Source: Bacteroidota bacterium (GTDB lineage: Bacteria > Bacteroidota > Bacteroidia > UBA8524). From it: 64,000 nt of DNA. The first letter of the stretch is position 1. Each line of letters begins with the position of its first letter. Under the pieces are notes generated by a model. The model was not told the DNA's origin and made no database searches. It worked only from the letters and a program-made list of their open reading frames with translations. Made by a program: the position numbers and the translations under genes. Shown piece after piece: positions 46,101 to 54,093 of this stretch. The DNA lies in contig WBUH01000008.1 in assembly GCA_008933805.1 (NCBI GenBank), positions 124,001 through 188,000 of the forward strand, written 5' to 3'.

Positions 46101-48281
46101 CTGTTTGGTAACACTACCGTTTCTTCTATGGGCGGCGTGAAATACCTTTGGGAGTCCAGCAAGAATGCACAGGCATGGGGCAAAACAGGTAATGGAGACA
46201 CTTTACAAAACCTTACAGGGATAATACAAGACACTACTTTGTATTACCGAAGGATTGCCAAACAGGGCAATTGCCAGTTTATGAGTAACTGGGTACGGAT
46301 TGCCCCTGTCTTAATTAAGAAAAATCTTGTTAACTCAGCCTTCTGCCCCGGAGGTACATCTACAACGCGGACATTCCCAATCGAATTGCAGTTTGACACT
46401 CCTCAAACCGTTACCCTGCAACGCTATCACTACAACGAAACTTCGCCCGGGACATGGCAATGGACGGCAGGCTCGGTAGTGAGTTACCCCAATGATTTAC
46501 CCACCATCATTTCTGACGGTGACTCAGTGAAGATATTGATTACCTTAGTTGGCTGCGGTTCTACATTCAGCAATACTGCTTTCTTAAAACTCCCAAAACC
46601 GTCTGCTTACGGTTCACATACCGAAGTGCCTTGCAGCACTGTTACGCTTAAAAATGACTTGAGCAACCTTGCCTTTGGAGTGGATACGTTTTATTATGTA
46701 CAGTTAGACAGCACTGTAGCATGGCTGCACCAAGCCCCTAATTCCGACTCGTTTTTCCGTTGGGAGAAATACAACAAACAAACAGGAAGTTGGGAAGAAG
46801 TCCCTAACAGTAATAACGACACTCTGTTTCTCACCATTGGTTATTGTATTGAAGGAAGCATTTACCGCCCAAAGGTGCGCTTTGCGAATATGCTGAATAC
46901 CGCCTGTACGTGGGTGTATCCCTGCTCTACCGATACCATCAACTTAAAAACAGATTTGTGGGCAAAGGATGGAGCTGCCGATACAGGTGCAGAGCCTAAT
47001 ATCGACCCTAACCGCGATTATTGGGGAAGCCCCGATTTATGGAACTGCTGGCCTGACTCTACCTGTACAACACACAAAAAACCTGAGTTTATGGAGTTTA
47101 ACAGTAACAACTGGAATAATTTAAGGGCAGTGGTACGTAATAAAGGAACGGAAACCAGCGGTACTTTTGAAGTAAAGACCTATTGGACAGTGGGCGGATT
47201 TTACGAACAATGGCCATTAAGCTGGCACTACGACACAGTAAATAATGGGATTTATGACTCCATCACTATGCAACGTAATCCGATGGGTGGTGAGATAGGG
47301 ACGTATTTGGACTCCAATCTAACCGCAGGTAATTCGCGGATATATACTTTCCAATGGAAGCCTCCCTACCCCGGATGGTATGGAAATTCATCTTATTTTA
47401 ACAACAGTAAGATTTCACATCCGTTATGCGTATTGTCACGGATAGTAACTTGTCCAGATACTCCGTTTGGCATGACATACCCTGAAGTTGCACCAACAGG
47501 TGAAAACATGATTAATAACAACAAAATTGTGACCCGCAACACCGAAGTGTATGACTCTATCGGCTCGAACAAGAAATCGCCTGAATGGGTATTGCGTATG
47601 GGTAACCAGTGGTCAGAACAGCGTAAAATCAGACTGACGATTGACAACCCCGTTACCAATTATTGGGATTTGGGGTATTATGTGGTGCAACTTGACCCAG
47701 TGCTTTACAATGCGTGGGAAGAAGGCGGCTCTGCTGGCGAAGGATATATCTTGGACGGCTATACATTTATCGTGGAAGATGACGGGTTCTACTTGGAGAA
47801 CATTACCCTTGAAGCAGGACAATGGGGATGGGCGCATTTTGAGTTCCGATTGCATGAAGAAACAGTTATGGACGAGGATAGGGGGCAACAGGTGTTTAGG
47901 TTTGTGCAGTATTCTGCACCGACAGGTTCAGAAGTGTATGAACCTGACGGCGGATTTAATTTCCAACTGAATTTACAACCCGATACGGCTTATCTTGAAT
48001 CACATGTTGACTCGCTTGATTTTATAATTGTTCCCAACCCAACAGAAAACACCGAAACTGTGGCAATAGAAATTGACATGAACTTTGCATCTTCCACAGC
48101 GGTTTTAAATATTTACGACCAATGGGGTAACCCGATGATCGATCCAATGGGATTAGGAACACTTACCGTAGGAGAGAATACACGTACTGTTTATATTGCA
48201 GAGTTGAGCGCCGGTTCGTATTCGGCGGTAATTACTGCAAATGGGCAGAATTATACGGAAACCATGATAATATTGGAGTAG
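43134..48281 (+). CDS. Giant T9SS-secreted M43-type metalloprotease with PKD domain
   Basis: A 1715-residue secreted protein. Signal peptide: residues 1-19. Residues 80-330 are a pappalysin-like (M43) peptidase with HEAGHYLGLRE (H235, E236, H239) and the downstream Met-turn NYMDY. The usual third zinc ligand of HExxHxxGxxH is Glu245 here, so activity needs proof. Residues about 443-800 repeat the GNWFFGDHAGLKF module of the upstream gene. A PKD domain lies near 820-880 (KWFFGDGDSSS … HTYGDTGLYTVTLTV). Several Ig-like segments and a lamin-tail-like stretch follow, then a T9SS sorting domain (IIVPNPTENTE). Substrate unknown. Confidence 0.83.
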   Translation: MRIVLLLTAALLLWGEAFAQSGHLCASDSLWKMDTSYQQKQSAFAAELAEFRTNPPTTHNYWPYVDTGNSTNTIIPGCKKAVYIIPIVVHIDTSGGTVNVSDTQVYQQLEILNARFENYGIRFVLAQRRPNGTSFSGINRFGGTFDYRFQNLAAAYAASNTRYYDPEKYFNIYVAPNILASDGSPSTIGGFNQRFADMGTGADMVVVRYTKFGDYTNCASCGTLTSNSKGLTLVHEAGHYLGLRELWQGGCAEGNNAATCANKGDLCCDTRPINANYSCPAPGGNDCSYHLSIADNHENYMDYTGEACQTNFTADQVSLMQATLERYRSKQVTPKNLNALGLNDCFASAWFDSDENFACDSGVFTLRAIEYDSVLSYQWIIRRNGVIFFDTTLTSDSLVWTADSIGVYSVTLEIKYGSLDSSEVTRTSFLQVADCGTTIASDQGNWFFGDHAGLKFTAGGVIRNIEPWKRNPFNINTSEGTISHSKNNGQLLFYGGGTVFNPGYMEIYNRNYVQMPNSPILGDFSACQSAAVLPMTGDTNRFMLLSVSGIDASNQKGFRYSIIDMSLNGGLGDIDATNKDIPIAGPAGFTVSPLDSAILVNEQITVIPKCNGQDYWVLVTNLPDNPPFPMNIFIYSVDTNGITYVGKTDTIFKKIGVGQLKASPDGNWLYFWGKLLRFDKSTGIITPYRTLISNNPEPASFSPNSKLLYAMNTNSELFQFDLQSGNDSLSKTKITDFPIISGFTNLQLGPDNRVYISKYGYSNLAVINSPDSNVTKSVPNAPQYSFNGPVLASNGIGGMCMSGLPNMRDAKLPAQIPLTFTMIDSACGHISFIPSNACAGSYKWFFGDGDSSSLREPKHTYGDTGLYTVTLTVNGTQTVQKEIFIGIHSKIQGTDTACILNGNPVSYSISHRDDENTYTWSVANGTPTIDPYNNLAVNWSAGAGKVILNMSNPNNGCVSTDTLSIIPNFLDSNRIWADTALCFSGKPLKLFGNTTVSSMGGVKYLWESSKNAQAWGKTGNGDTLQNLTGIIQDTTLYYRRIAKQGNCQFMSNWVRIAPVLIKKNLVNSAFCPGGTSTTRTFPIELQFDTPQTVTLQRYHYNETSPGTWQWTAGSVVSYPNDLPTIISDGDSVKILITLVGCGSTFSNTAFLKLPKPSAYGSHTEVPCSTVTLKNDLSNLAFGVDTFYYVQLDSTVAWLHQAPNSDSFFRWEKYNKQTGSWEEVPNSNNDTLFLTIGYCIEGSIYRPKVRFANMLNTACTWVYPCSTDTINLKTDLWAKDGAADTGAEPNIDPNRDYWGSPDLWNCWPDSTCTTHKKPEFMEFNSNNWNNLRAVVRNKGTETSGTFEVKTYWTVGGFYEQWPLSWHYDTVNNGIYDSITMQRNPMGGEIGTYLDSNLTAGNSRIYTFQWKPPYPGWYGNSSYFNNSKISHPLCVLSRIVTCPDTPFGMTYPEVAPTGENMINNNKIVTRNTEVYDSIGSNKKSPEWVLRMGNQWSEQRKIRLTIDNPVTNYWDLGYYVVQLDPVLYNAWEEGGSAGEGYILDGYTFIVEDDGFYLENITLEAGQWGWAHFEFRLHEETVMDEDRGQQVFRFVQYSAPTGSEVYEPDGGFNFQLNLQPDTAYLESHVDSLDFIIVPNPTENTETVAIEIDMNFASSTAVLNIYDQWGNPMIDPMGLGTLTVGENTRTVYIAELSAGSYSAVITANGQNYTETMIILE

Positions 48282-48312
48282 CATAATTCTTTAATGAATA
48301 ATGAACACACGC

Positions 48313-48338
48313 AAAGCCGCCCAATCGGGCGGCTTTTG
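48313..48338. terminator. Bidirectional terminator between convergent genes
   Basis: The perfect 10-bp stem AAAGCCGCCC / GGGCGGCTTT with loop AATC has T-rich ends in both directions. It serves the M43 protease gene (plus) and the small gene ending at 48343 (minus). Confidence 0.85.
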
Positions 48339-48342
48339 TTTT

Positions 48343-48537
48343 TTATTCGTCCTCTTCTTCCCTATCAGGTTCTGCGCTGTCAAAAATTTGGAAGGTGGTG
48401 TCAGGTTGGCCATACATGAGCAGGTATCTAGCGCCGCTTGCGGTTTCTTTGATATGACCCGCCTTAAACCATGATACTTTCCCGTTTCCTTCGGAATCTG
48501 TATATACTTTCTTTGCAAGTATGTTTTGGTACTTCAT
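48343..48537 (-). CDS. Small conserved-looking 64-residue protein of the mobile element
   Basis: It starts MKYQNILAKKVYTDSEGNGKVSWFKAG and ends with an acidic tail (AEPDREEEDE). The pattern, with a basic beta-strand-like first half and an acidic end, resembles small proteins frequent in Bacteroidota conjugative elements, but I cannot name a function. It lies 61 bp after the RuvC-fold gene on the same strand and ends at the bidirectional terminator, so it is probably the last gene of that unit. Confidence 0.6.
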   Translation of the reverse strand: MKYQNILAKKVYTDSEGNGKVSWFKAGHIKETASGARYLLMYGQPDTTFQIFDSAEPDREEEDE

Positions 48538-48598
48538 GAGTTGTTAGGTTAATGTTCTGTTGATAGTACGCTGATGCTTTGGGTTTATATGTAAACGC

Positions 48599-49138
48599 TT
48601 ATAGTTCCCACATTCGGTAGCACAAGTGTATGGTGGCAACTGCTTCAAAAATGCGGATGTAGTAGCCTGTTTTGTATTTCTTTTCTTTGAGGTATTCGTG
48701 CTTGAGTTCCGGCCGGATGTCGAGCATGGCTTCCATCAATGCTTCTTTAAATATATTTCCCTGTACCCTGTACCAGCTTTTTAGATCGCGGATAGTATAG
48801 CCGTATATTGGAATGTTGTTTTGTTTGGCAAGTGTGGTGAGTCCGTTTTTGAGCGCGGCAAACGCTGGCGTGTGGTAATGAGTTTCGGGGATTTTTACGG
48901 TTATGGCTTCTACGTGATGCTTGGTAATAATCTTTTCTAAATACCTAAGTATGGTGCTGAGTTTGTCATCCGACCACTTTCCTCTAAACCGCCGTACTCT
49001 CCACTCAATAAGTTCTTTTCTACCTTCAACGGCAATGCCGATATGTTTAGTACCGATACTTAAACCAAGAACACTTTGTGGTGGATGTGGGTTGGGTGTA
49101 AGGTCTTTCCAATCTGTATTGTTTTCAAAGGACTTCAT
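48599..49138 (-). CDS. RuvC/RNase H-fold protein with altered first acidic residue
   Basis: A 179-residue protein. SVLGLSIGTKHIGIAV (residues 22-37) matches the first strand of RuvC-like resolvases, where the consensus is G-I-D-P-G-T. Here the catalytic Asp is Ser27. A later segment (HVEAITVKIPETHYHTPAFAALKNGL) matches the second strand, also without the usual acidic position. The fold is thus likely but cleavage is doubtful. It starts 6 bp after the XRE gene stop, so the two are an operon. A structural, DNA-junction-binding role is a guess. Confidence 0.62.
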   Translation of the reverse strand: MKSFENNTDWKDLTPNPHPPQSVLGLSIGTKHIGIAVEGRKELIEWRVRRFRGKWSDDKLSTILRYLEKIITKHHVEAITVKIPETHYHTPAFAALKNGLTTLAKQNNIPIYGYTIRDLKSWYRVQGNIFKEALMEAMLDIRPELKHEYLKEKKYKTGYYIRIFEAVATIHLCYRMWEL

Positions 49139-49144
49139 TTATGA

Positions 49145-49453
49145 TTACTCTGTATCGTATTCGAGAGCGGTTTCCTGCTCCTGATAGTAATACTCTCGCA
49201 CTCTGTCAAAGAGAGTATGATAGAGTTCTGTCGGTGTTACCTCAAATAAGACACAGAGCTTTATTATGTTTACAAATCCCGGCATGGTAACGCCTCGTTC
49301 CCAATGGGAGATTAAGGCGGTGCTTACGCCAAGTTGTTTCGCTAACCGCTTTTGTGAGTATCCGTTTACTCTACGGTGTTTGCGAATGGTATTTGGAATT
49401 TGTCGACCTGCAAGTTCCATGACTCTACTGTACAAATGAAGACCCTCCGACAT
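49145..49453 (-). CDS. XRE-family helix-turn-helix regulator
   Basis: A 102-residue regulator with a Cro/cI-type HTH at about residues 20-75 (NGYSQKRLAKQLGVSTALIS, then HWERGVTMPG). The rest is a short acidic tail. It is the first gene of a unit with the RuvC-fold protein. A small hairpin CCCTCC/GGAGGG at about 49445-49464 lies around its start and may be its own operator. It probably controls functions of the mobile element. Confidence 0.87.
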   Translation of the reverse strand: MSEGLHLYSRVMELAGRQIPNTIRKHRRVNGYSQKRLAKQLGVSTALISHWERGVTMPGFVNIIKLCVLFEVTPTELYHTLFDRVREYYYQEQETALEYDTE

Positions 49454-49568
49454 AAGGAGGGCTGATTATAATGGTATTAAAATGTGCTGTGGAAACTGTG
49501 GACGGCACAAGGCCGGATGTATTGTATGTGTCAGCGATAAAGTTTTTATAAAGAATATATTATGTTGT

Positions 49569-50159
49569 CTATTCATTAAGTATATCTCTTTCAATCCTAC
49601 CAATCATTGGGGTCACTGCTTTAAACATTGCTATTTCAATGAGATTATGGAGTGCTAAAGGCGAAAACTCTATTGGAAAATATGTTAATTTAATTTCTGG
49701 GAATAACGGTTTTGCCCAGTGTATTAACTGTAATGAACCCGTCCCACGCGAAGCATAGCCCAAGTGCTGATAAAATCTATTGCAAAAATGAGATTTATAA
49801 CTCCCAACGTATAACACATCATAATTCCTATTTTTTACATTTGATATTGAAGATGTATTTCTAAGTAAGGAACATTCTTTAAGAGCATCTAAAATTTTGT
49901 TTCTTTCGATGTTTTCAGGTAGATGAAATACATAAACAGCACCTCTATCTTCACTCATTACATCACCAAAAATATCATGTAGTATACTTTTGATACCGCG
50001 CTTTTCTGGGTTTGAAGGTAGAAACTCAGGCAAACAATTTAAGTTAATAGTAACCTCTCTTTTTTCACTTAGATCAAGCTTTTCCAACTGAGTTATCTTA
50101 CGTTGCAGATTATTTATTACCTCATTTTTCTTCTCAATTAACTTTGCTAGTTCAATCAT
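49569..50159 (-). CDS. Possible GIY-YIG-type nuclease downstream of the recombinase
   Basis: A 196-residue protein from ATG 50159 (MIELAKLIEKKNE); a longer frame begins at 50210. It starts with a coiled coil (about residues 1-35). The C-terminal ~90 residues have YDVLYVGSYKS, then R-F-Y-Q-H-L-G, and a late Glu in NLIEIAMFKAVTPMIGR, the order seen in GIY-YIG nucleases (GIYYVG, R, H, E). The match is loose. It follows the recombinase by 3 bp from the longer start, so both are expressed together. Confidence 0.45.
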   Translation of the reverse strand: MIELAKLIEKKNEVINNLQRKITQLEKLDLSEKREVTINLNCLPEFLPSNPEKRGIKSILHDIFGDVMSEDRGAVYVFHLPENIERNKILDALKECSLLRNTSSISNVKNRNYDVLYVGSYKSHFCNRFYQHLGYASRGTGSLQLIHWAKPLFPEIKLTYFPIEFSPLALHNLIEIAMFKAVTPMIGRIERDILNE

Positions 50160-50213
50160 TGATAAACAATTTAAATTTGTCCAATATAAATAAATTACCT
50201 CCAAAGGCATTTA

Positions 50214-51926
50214 TTAATCTATTTTAGATTTAATTGCTTTTTGATAAATGGCCTCTATGTTGGAAAAGAGATAATCTGGGGAGCCAGATGACCAAACAGG
50301 GTCATAGTATCTCGCAAAAAGTGCTTCAAAGCCTTCTTTTGCTGTAAATTCTAATTGTCCATCCATGAAAAATAGTTCGGTAAAGGCCTTTATTGACAAA
50401 TCGCGTTTTTCGGCATCAAGTGCGTATTGAAAATACGCGCCCTTATTCTCTACCAATTTTGAGAAACTTATAACATAATCTAACATTGCTTTTGAGGACA
50501 CTGAATTGGCTTGAATTTTAGATTGGATATCATCTATCTCCTTTCGTATCCTAACTTCTTCGGTAGTTAATATTTCAACGGTCATTATACCTGTGCGAAG
50601 CAGAGTAATTCTTTCCTTGAGTAGATAATCTAAATCGGCCATGACTTTTTTAAGGCGACCATGCAGATCTTCTAACTCAGAATTCCTTCGTTGGGTTACT
50701 TTTGCCAATTCTGCTTCTGCCATAACTGACACATGTGCTATTTCTTCATCCGATAGACTTATTTTTAGTAATATCTTCTGTATTTCATCGGTAATATATT
50801 TTTCACTTACATTTTTGACGGCGCTTGAACAATTTGGTTTGCATTTGGTACGGTAATAAGTAATACCCCTCTGAACATAAGGAGAGAAACCCCTCCCACA
50901 TTTTTTACATTTGATTAATCCTCTGTATGTGGCGAATTCTAAATGCGGGTATCGAACTGTTGTCGTTCTTTGTGATTGCATATACCGCACTTTAAGAAAC
51001 AAACCTGCATCTATCAGAGGTTCATGTGCAATACTGTCTATCCATTGCCCTTCGTTGATGTTCTTTCCAATGTAAAATGGATTGTTTAAAATGTTTTCGA
51101 TGGTTTTGGCTGAAACAGGCCGTGACAGTTTAGGCATCGATTCTATCGGTATGCCTTGCAATTTTTCTTTTCGTGTTCTTTTTCTCCTGACAGGTTTAGT
51201 AGTCAATCCCTGTTGATTAGCCCAAGCGGCAAGAGTAGTATAGCTCCATTCGCCAGTCGCATATAACTCAAATATCTTTTTAACTATGGGTGCTCGTTCA
51301 TTGTCAAACGGCTTGGAATCCGAACCCTTATCTAAATATCCTATTGGTGAAATGTAAATACATCTTCCCTCCTTGCGAAGTTTTGTAGCGGTATTCTTAA
51401 CTTTTTCACTAATTACCCTGGAATAGTGGCGAGAAAACATTCCGTCAATATCCATGTGAAGAGCTCCGGCACTCGTATTTTCATAGTTGGCTTGAACAAA
51501 TCTGAAGTCCACCCCCGCTTTTATCAGTTTTTTAATAATTACATCATCAGCTTCATTACGACTGATTCTGTCCCAACATAAACAAATCACTCCTTTTACA
51601 TTTCCTTTTTGCAACATATCTGCGAGATAAAGGAATTTTGGGCGTTCTACTTTCTGCTTTATAGAACCGTCGGATAGTATTATAAAATCTTCTTTTTGTT
51701 TAAATCCCGAGTGGTGTTCTTTTATGATACCTTCCTCGCTAAAACTTTCGATACTAATTGGAGCAACCAAGAGGTTCTCTTTAAAAGCATATTTTAAAGC
51801 TTCCTGAACTTGGTATTCTATTGAATTTTTTTGATTGTCAGTATCGTCCGTGCTTTTGCGGGTATAAACGAGGTATGCGTTAGAATAATCTCTATCAAGT
51901 AAAGTCCTTTGGGTCGATTTTGGCAT
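50214..51926 (-). CDS. Large serine recombinase
   Basis: A 570-residue site-specific recombinase. The N-terminal resolvase domain has YLVYTRKSTDD with the nucleophilic Ser near residue 25. Then come the recombinase domain (YATGEWSYTTLAAWANQQGL …) and a zinc ribbon (CKKCGRGF … CKPNCSS, with an unusual C-x3-C second half), followed by a coiled coil and a C-terminal part, as in transposon- or ICE-type large serine integrases. It would integrate or excise the surrounding element. No att sites could be assigned. It overlaps the small upstream gene by 32 bp. Confidence 0.93.
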   Translation of the reverse strand: MPKSTQRTLLDRDYSNAYLVYTRKSTDDTDNQKNSIEYQVQEALKYAFKENLLVAPISIESFSEEGIIKEHHSGFKQKEDFIILSDGSIKQKVERPKFLYLADMLQKGNVKGVICLCWDRISRNEADDVIIKKLIKAGVDFRFVQANYENTSAGALHMDIDGMFSRHYSRVISEKVKNTATKLRKEGRCIYISPIGYLDKGSDSKPFDNERAPIVKKIFELYATGEWSYTTLAAWANQQGLTTKPVRRKRTRKEKLQGIPIESMPKLSRPVSAKTIENILNNPFYIGKNINEGQWIDSIAHEPLIDAGLFLKVRYMQSQRTTTVRYPHLEFATYRGLIKCKKCGRGFSPYVQRGITYYRTKCKPNCSSAVKNVSEKYITDEIQKILLKISLSDEEIAHVSVMAEAELAKVTQRRNSELEDLHGRLKKVMADLDYLLKERITLLRTGIMTVEILTTEEVRIRKEIDDIQSKIQANSVSSKAMLDYVISFSKLVENKGAYFQYALDAEKRDLSIKAFTELFFMDGQLEFTAKEGFEALFARYYDPVWSSGSPDYLFSNIEAIYQKAIKSKID

Positions 51927-52173
51927 TGTAGTCTTTAGGAGGAAGTAATTTACCCGTTTCTGAAATTGTAAATCCTTCCATCATTAATCGGACATGGATT
52001 TTTTTCAGTATCAGAGCAAACTCTATTAGGCTATTAATCTGGGTCTGGTCAAACCGTAGTGAATACCCCAAAGAGGGGCGACCAACACCTGTATTGTCGC
52101 TGGACAAGCAAGTAGGTCGCCCCTCTTTGGGTACAATATTTTGATTGATGTTTTTTTCTTGATTGTCCAGCAT
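51895..52173 (-). CDS. Small 92-residue protein in front of the recombinase
   Basis: It starts MLDNQEKNINQNIVPKEGRP and ends by overlapping the recombinase start by 32 bp. The N-terminal half contains GRP twice, encoded by the two arms of a perfect 17-bp inverted repeat. The C-terminal half looks helical. No family is recognised. It may be a recombination directionality or regulatory protein, judging only from its position. Confidence 0.5.
   Translation of the reverse strand: MLDNQEKNINQNIVPKEGRPTCLSSDNTGVGRPSLGYSLRFDQTQINSLIEFALILKKIHVRLMMEGFTISETGKLLPPKDYNAKIDPKDFT
52067..52131. repeat. Perfect 17-bp inverted repeat upstream of the recombinase
   Basis: CCCAAAGAGGGGCGACC (52067-52083) is repeated inverted at 52115-52131 with a 31-bp spacer. 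It lies inside the 92-residue gene. No T-run follows, so it is not an ordinary terminator. Confidence 0.9.
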
Positions 52174-52270
52174 TTGAAGTATAACAGATTACAGAAATGT
52201 TGTTAATAGCCTTAGTATGGCATTTCCTCAGAAACAAAAAAGAAGGGCTAATTAAATTCTACATAATAAA

Positions 52271-52297
52271 AGCCGCATAGTATGAAACTATACGGCT
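52271..52297. terminator. Hairpin between the recombinase unit and the histidine kinase
   Basis: AGCCGCATAGT (52271-52281) / ACTATACGGCT (52287-52297) pairs 10 of 11 bases with a 5-base loop and is placed just after the kinase stop (minus strand). A T-rich tract lies downstream on the minus strand. Confidence 0.65.
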
Positions 52298-52345
52298 ATC
52301 GCTTTTTAGCTAGACTACTGACAAAATATACTCGCTCTGATGGTT

Positions 52346-53380
52346 TTAGGATGGGATTGAACTACCTCCCTTAAACTCAATATAAAAAGTAGTTCCCTTT
52401 CCTTCTTCACTTTCCAGCCAAATCCTTCCGCCTTGAAGCTCCACCAACTGTTTGGTGATATACATACCCAAACCTGTTGAATTTTCCCCGTTGGTTCCAA
52501 ATCGCTTGGCTTTGGTGAACTTTTCAAAGATAATAGGCTGCATTGATTCAGGAATGCCAATTCCTGTGTCGGCAATAGAGATAGTAATCATTGCATCCAT
52601 AGACTCTGCACTGACAGTAATATTTCCACCTTCGGGAGTAAACTTAACCGCATTTGAAAGCAGATTAAACAATGCCCTATGAAGTTTTATCCGGTCAATG
52701 GAAAGATAGAATGGAGTGTTTGGTAAAAACTCTGACAGAGTAATATTTTTTGCTACCATCGCTCCTCTACAACTTGAGATAGACTCCCTAAGAAAACCCA
52801 TTATTTCTGTTTGTTCATTCTTCGTAGGAGCTTGATCATCCTCTATCTCTGACACCATCAATAACTCATTAATAATCTCATTGGCAAACGAACACGCTTG
52901 CTCAGTGTATTCTAAAAGCTCTTGTGGGTTATGTGATCCGTCACTTTTGAGGAGTGACGTTAGACTTGAGATATTGGTAATTGGGTTTCGTAAATCATGT
53001 ACAATGGAACGTACATGGTGCTTTTGCTTTTCAATGATTGTAAAGAGTCGCCCAATTAAATCATTCTTAAACACTACCCCGTCAAACTGCCCGTCTTCCA
53101 CCACCGGCAAAACATCCGTATTTTCTTCGTCCATTAACTCAAGAACGTGGTCAATAAAATGGCGGGAGGTGATGGGGGATTTCGGCAGCACACAATCAAT
53201 AACAAGATTATGGGATTTAACCACAACATCTCGAGAAGTCAGCACCCCCAGATATGTTCCGTCTTCCATAACTACCAGCGCGTTGTTACTAGCTAAGTCA
53301 TGTTTAATGCCCTGCACCCATTGGTAGGGTCCGACGGTTTTGTAATCTCTTCGTATAAATTCCTTAATCAGCATGTGCAA
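52346..53380 (-). CDS. Histidine kinase with two N-terminal CBS domains
   Basis: A 344-residue soluble kinase. Residues 1-115 form a CBS pair (NNALVVMEDGTYLGVLTSRDVV, then TDVLPVVEDGQFDGVVFKNDLI). The dimerisation/phosphoacceptor helix has HDLRNPITN near residue 138. The ATPase domain has NLLSNAVKFTP, DTGIGIP, and STGLGMYITKQLV. CBS pairs usually bind adenine nucleotides, so the kinase may read energy state rather than an extracellular signal. No response regulator gene is adjacent. The gene upstream (53409-53756) is on the same strand, 28 bp away. Confidence 0.9.
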   Translation of the reverse strand: MHMLIKEFIRRDYKTVGPYQWVQGIKHDLASNNALVVMEDGTYLGVLTSRDVVVKSHNLVIDCVLPKSPITSRHFIDHVLELMDEENTDVLPVVEDGQFDGVVFKNDLIGRLFTIIEKQKHHVRSIVHDLRNPITNISSLTSLLKSDGSHNPQELLEYTEQACSFANEIINELLMVSEIEDDQAPTKNEQTEIMGFLRESISSCRGAMVAKNITLSEFLPNTPFYLSIDRIKLHRALFNLLSNAVKFTPEGGNITVSAESMDAMITISIADTGIGIPESMQPIIFEKFTKAKRFGTNGENSTGLGMYITKQLVELQGGRIWLESEEGKGTTFYIEFKGGSSIPS

Positions 53381-53408
53381 ATGTTTAGAGTGTTAGAACA
53401 TTATCACC

Positions 53409-53756
53409 TCATATATCCTCTTCTTCAAAAGAGGAATAGGAGATGTTGACTTTGAAATCAACTTTTAACAATTCCCCGTCAGATATGTACGGGAATACTT
53501 TGGACTTTAGGAGTTCTATGACTTTGGTTACAGGTATTTTTTTTGTGATACGCTTGTTTATAAATACAGCCTCAACTCTATCATCTTCCACTTCAATTAC
53601 TTCAAACCCCTGAGGGATGAGCAACTCAAATGATTTTGACAGTCCTATTTTACCTTGCGGGGAATTTCTTCCGAGGATAAGTATATCTTGAAACGGTGGG
53701 AGCTTAATCTCTTCAAAACTAAGTTGTATCGAGTACTTGATTCCTGTTTCGCTCAT
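53409..53756 (-). CDS. Unrecognised 115-residue protein upstream of the CBS kinase
   Basis: A small soluble protein with alternating beta-like segments (KYSIQLSFEEIKLPPF, GFEVIEVEDDRVEAVFI). It lacks signal peptide, membrane helix and known motif. The spacing to the histidine kinase gene (28 bp, same strand) suggests a shared transcript, so a signalling partner is possible. The upstream 337 bp separate it from the divergent small-gene cluster. Confidence 0.5.
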   Translation of the reverse strand: MSETGIKYSIQLSFEEIKLPPFQDILILGRNSPQGKIGLSKSFELLIPQGFEVIEVEDDRVEAVFINKRITKKIPVTKVIELLKSKVFPYISDGELLKVDFKVNISYSSFEEEDI

Positions 53757-54093
53757 TGTAATCCGATAGTTGGAGCGAATATAGGAGTAAAATTCTCAAT
53801 TCATTACTGATTAGAGATATACTACTCTTTATCTTTTCCATCGGCCTTTTCTTCATTTTCTCTTTTTCACCCTCAAGGGGCTAAGCAAATTTCAATCCGC
53901 CCTCTTGTCAAGGCCGGAGCCTTCGGTGTATTCACATTTTTTCTTTCGTGCCTCATAAAAATATGACCTACAGCCTTGCCAATTCCGCCATACCGCACGA
54001 TGGGGTTTTGCTTATCCCTTTCGGGGGAAATGTTTTTTGTTGAGAGAGAACCTTCCCGCAAAAGACACACAACAGTAAAAACCATTTAAAACC
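53757..54093. promoter_or_regulatory. Divergent intergenic region, no gene
   Basis: About 337 bases between divergent units. Only a weak hairpin AAGGC/GCCTT (53910-53923) is seen. The part at about 53975-54040 is GC-richer than its surroundings and looks conserved in style (CCGCCATACCGCACGATGGGG), but I cannot assign a role. Confidence 0.4.

Noticed and set aside
52067-52131. Terminator of the small gene before the recombinase
   Set aside because: The arms lie inside a reading frame, the spacer is 31 bp and no T-run follows.
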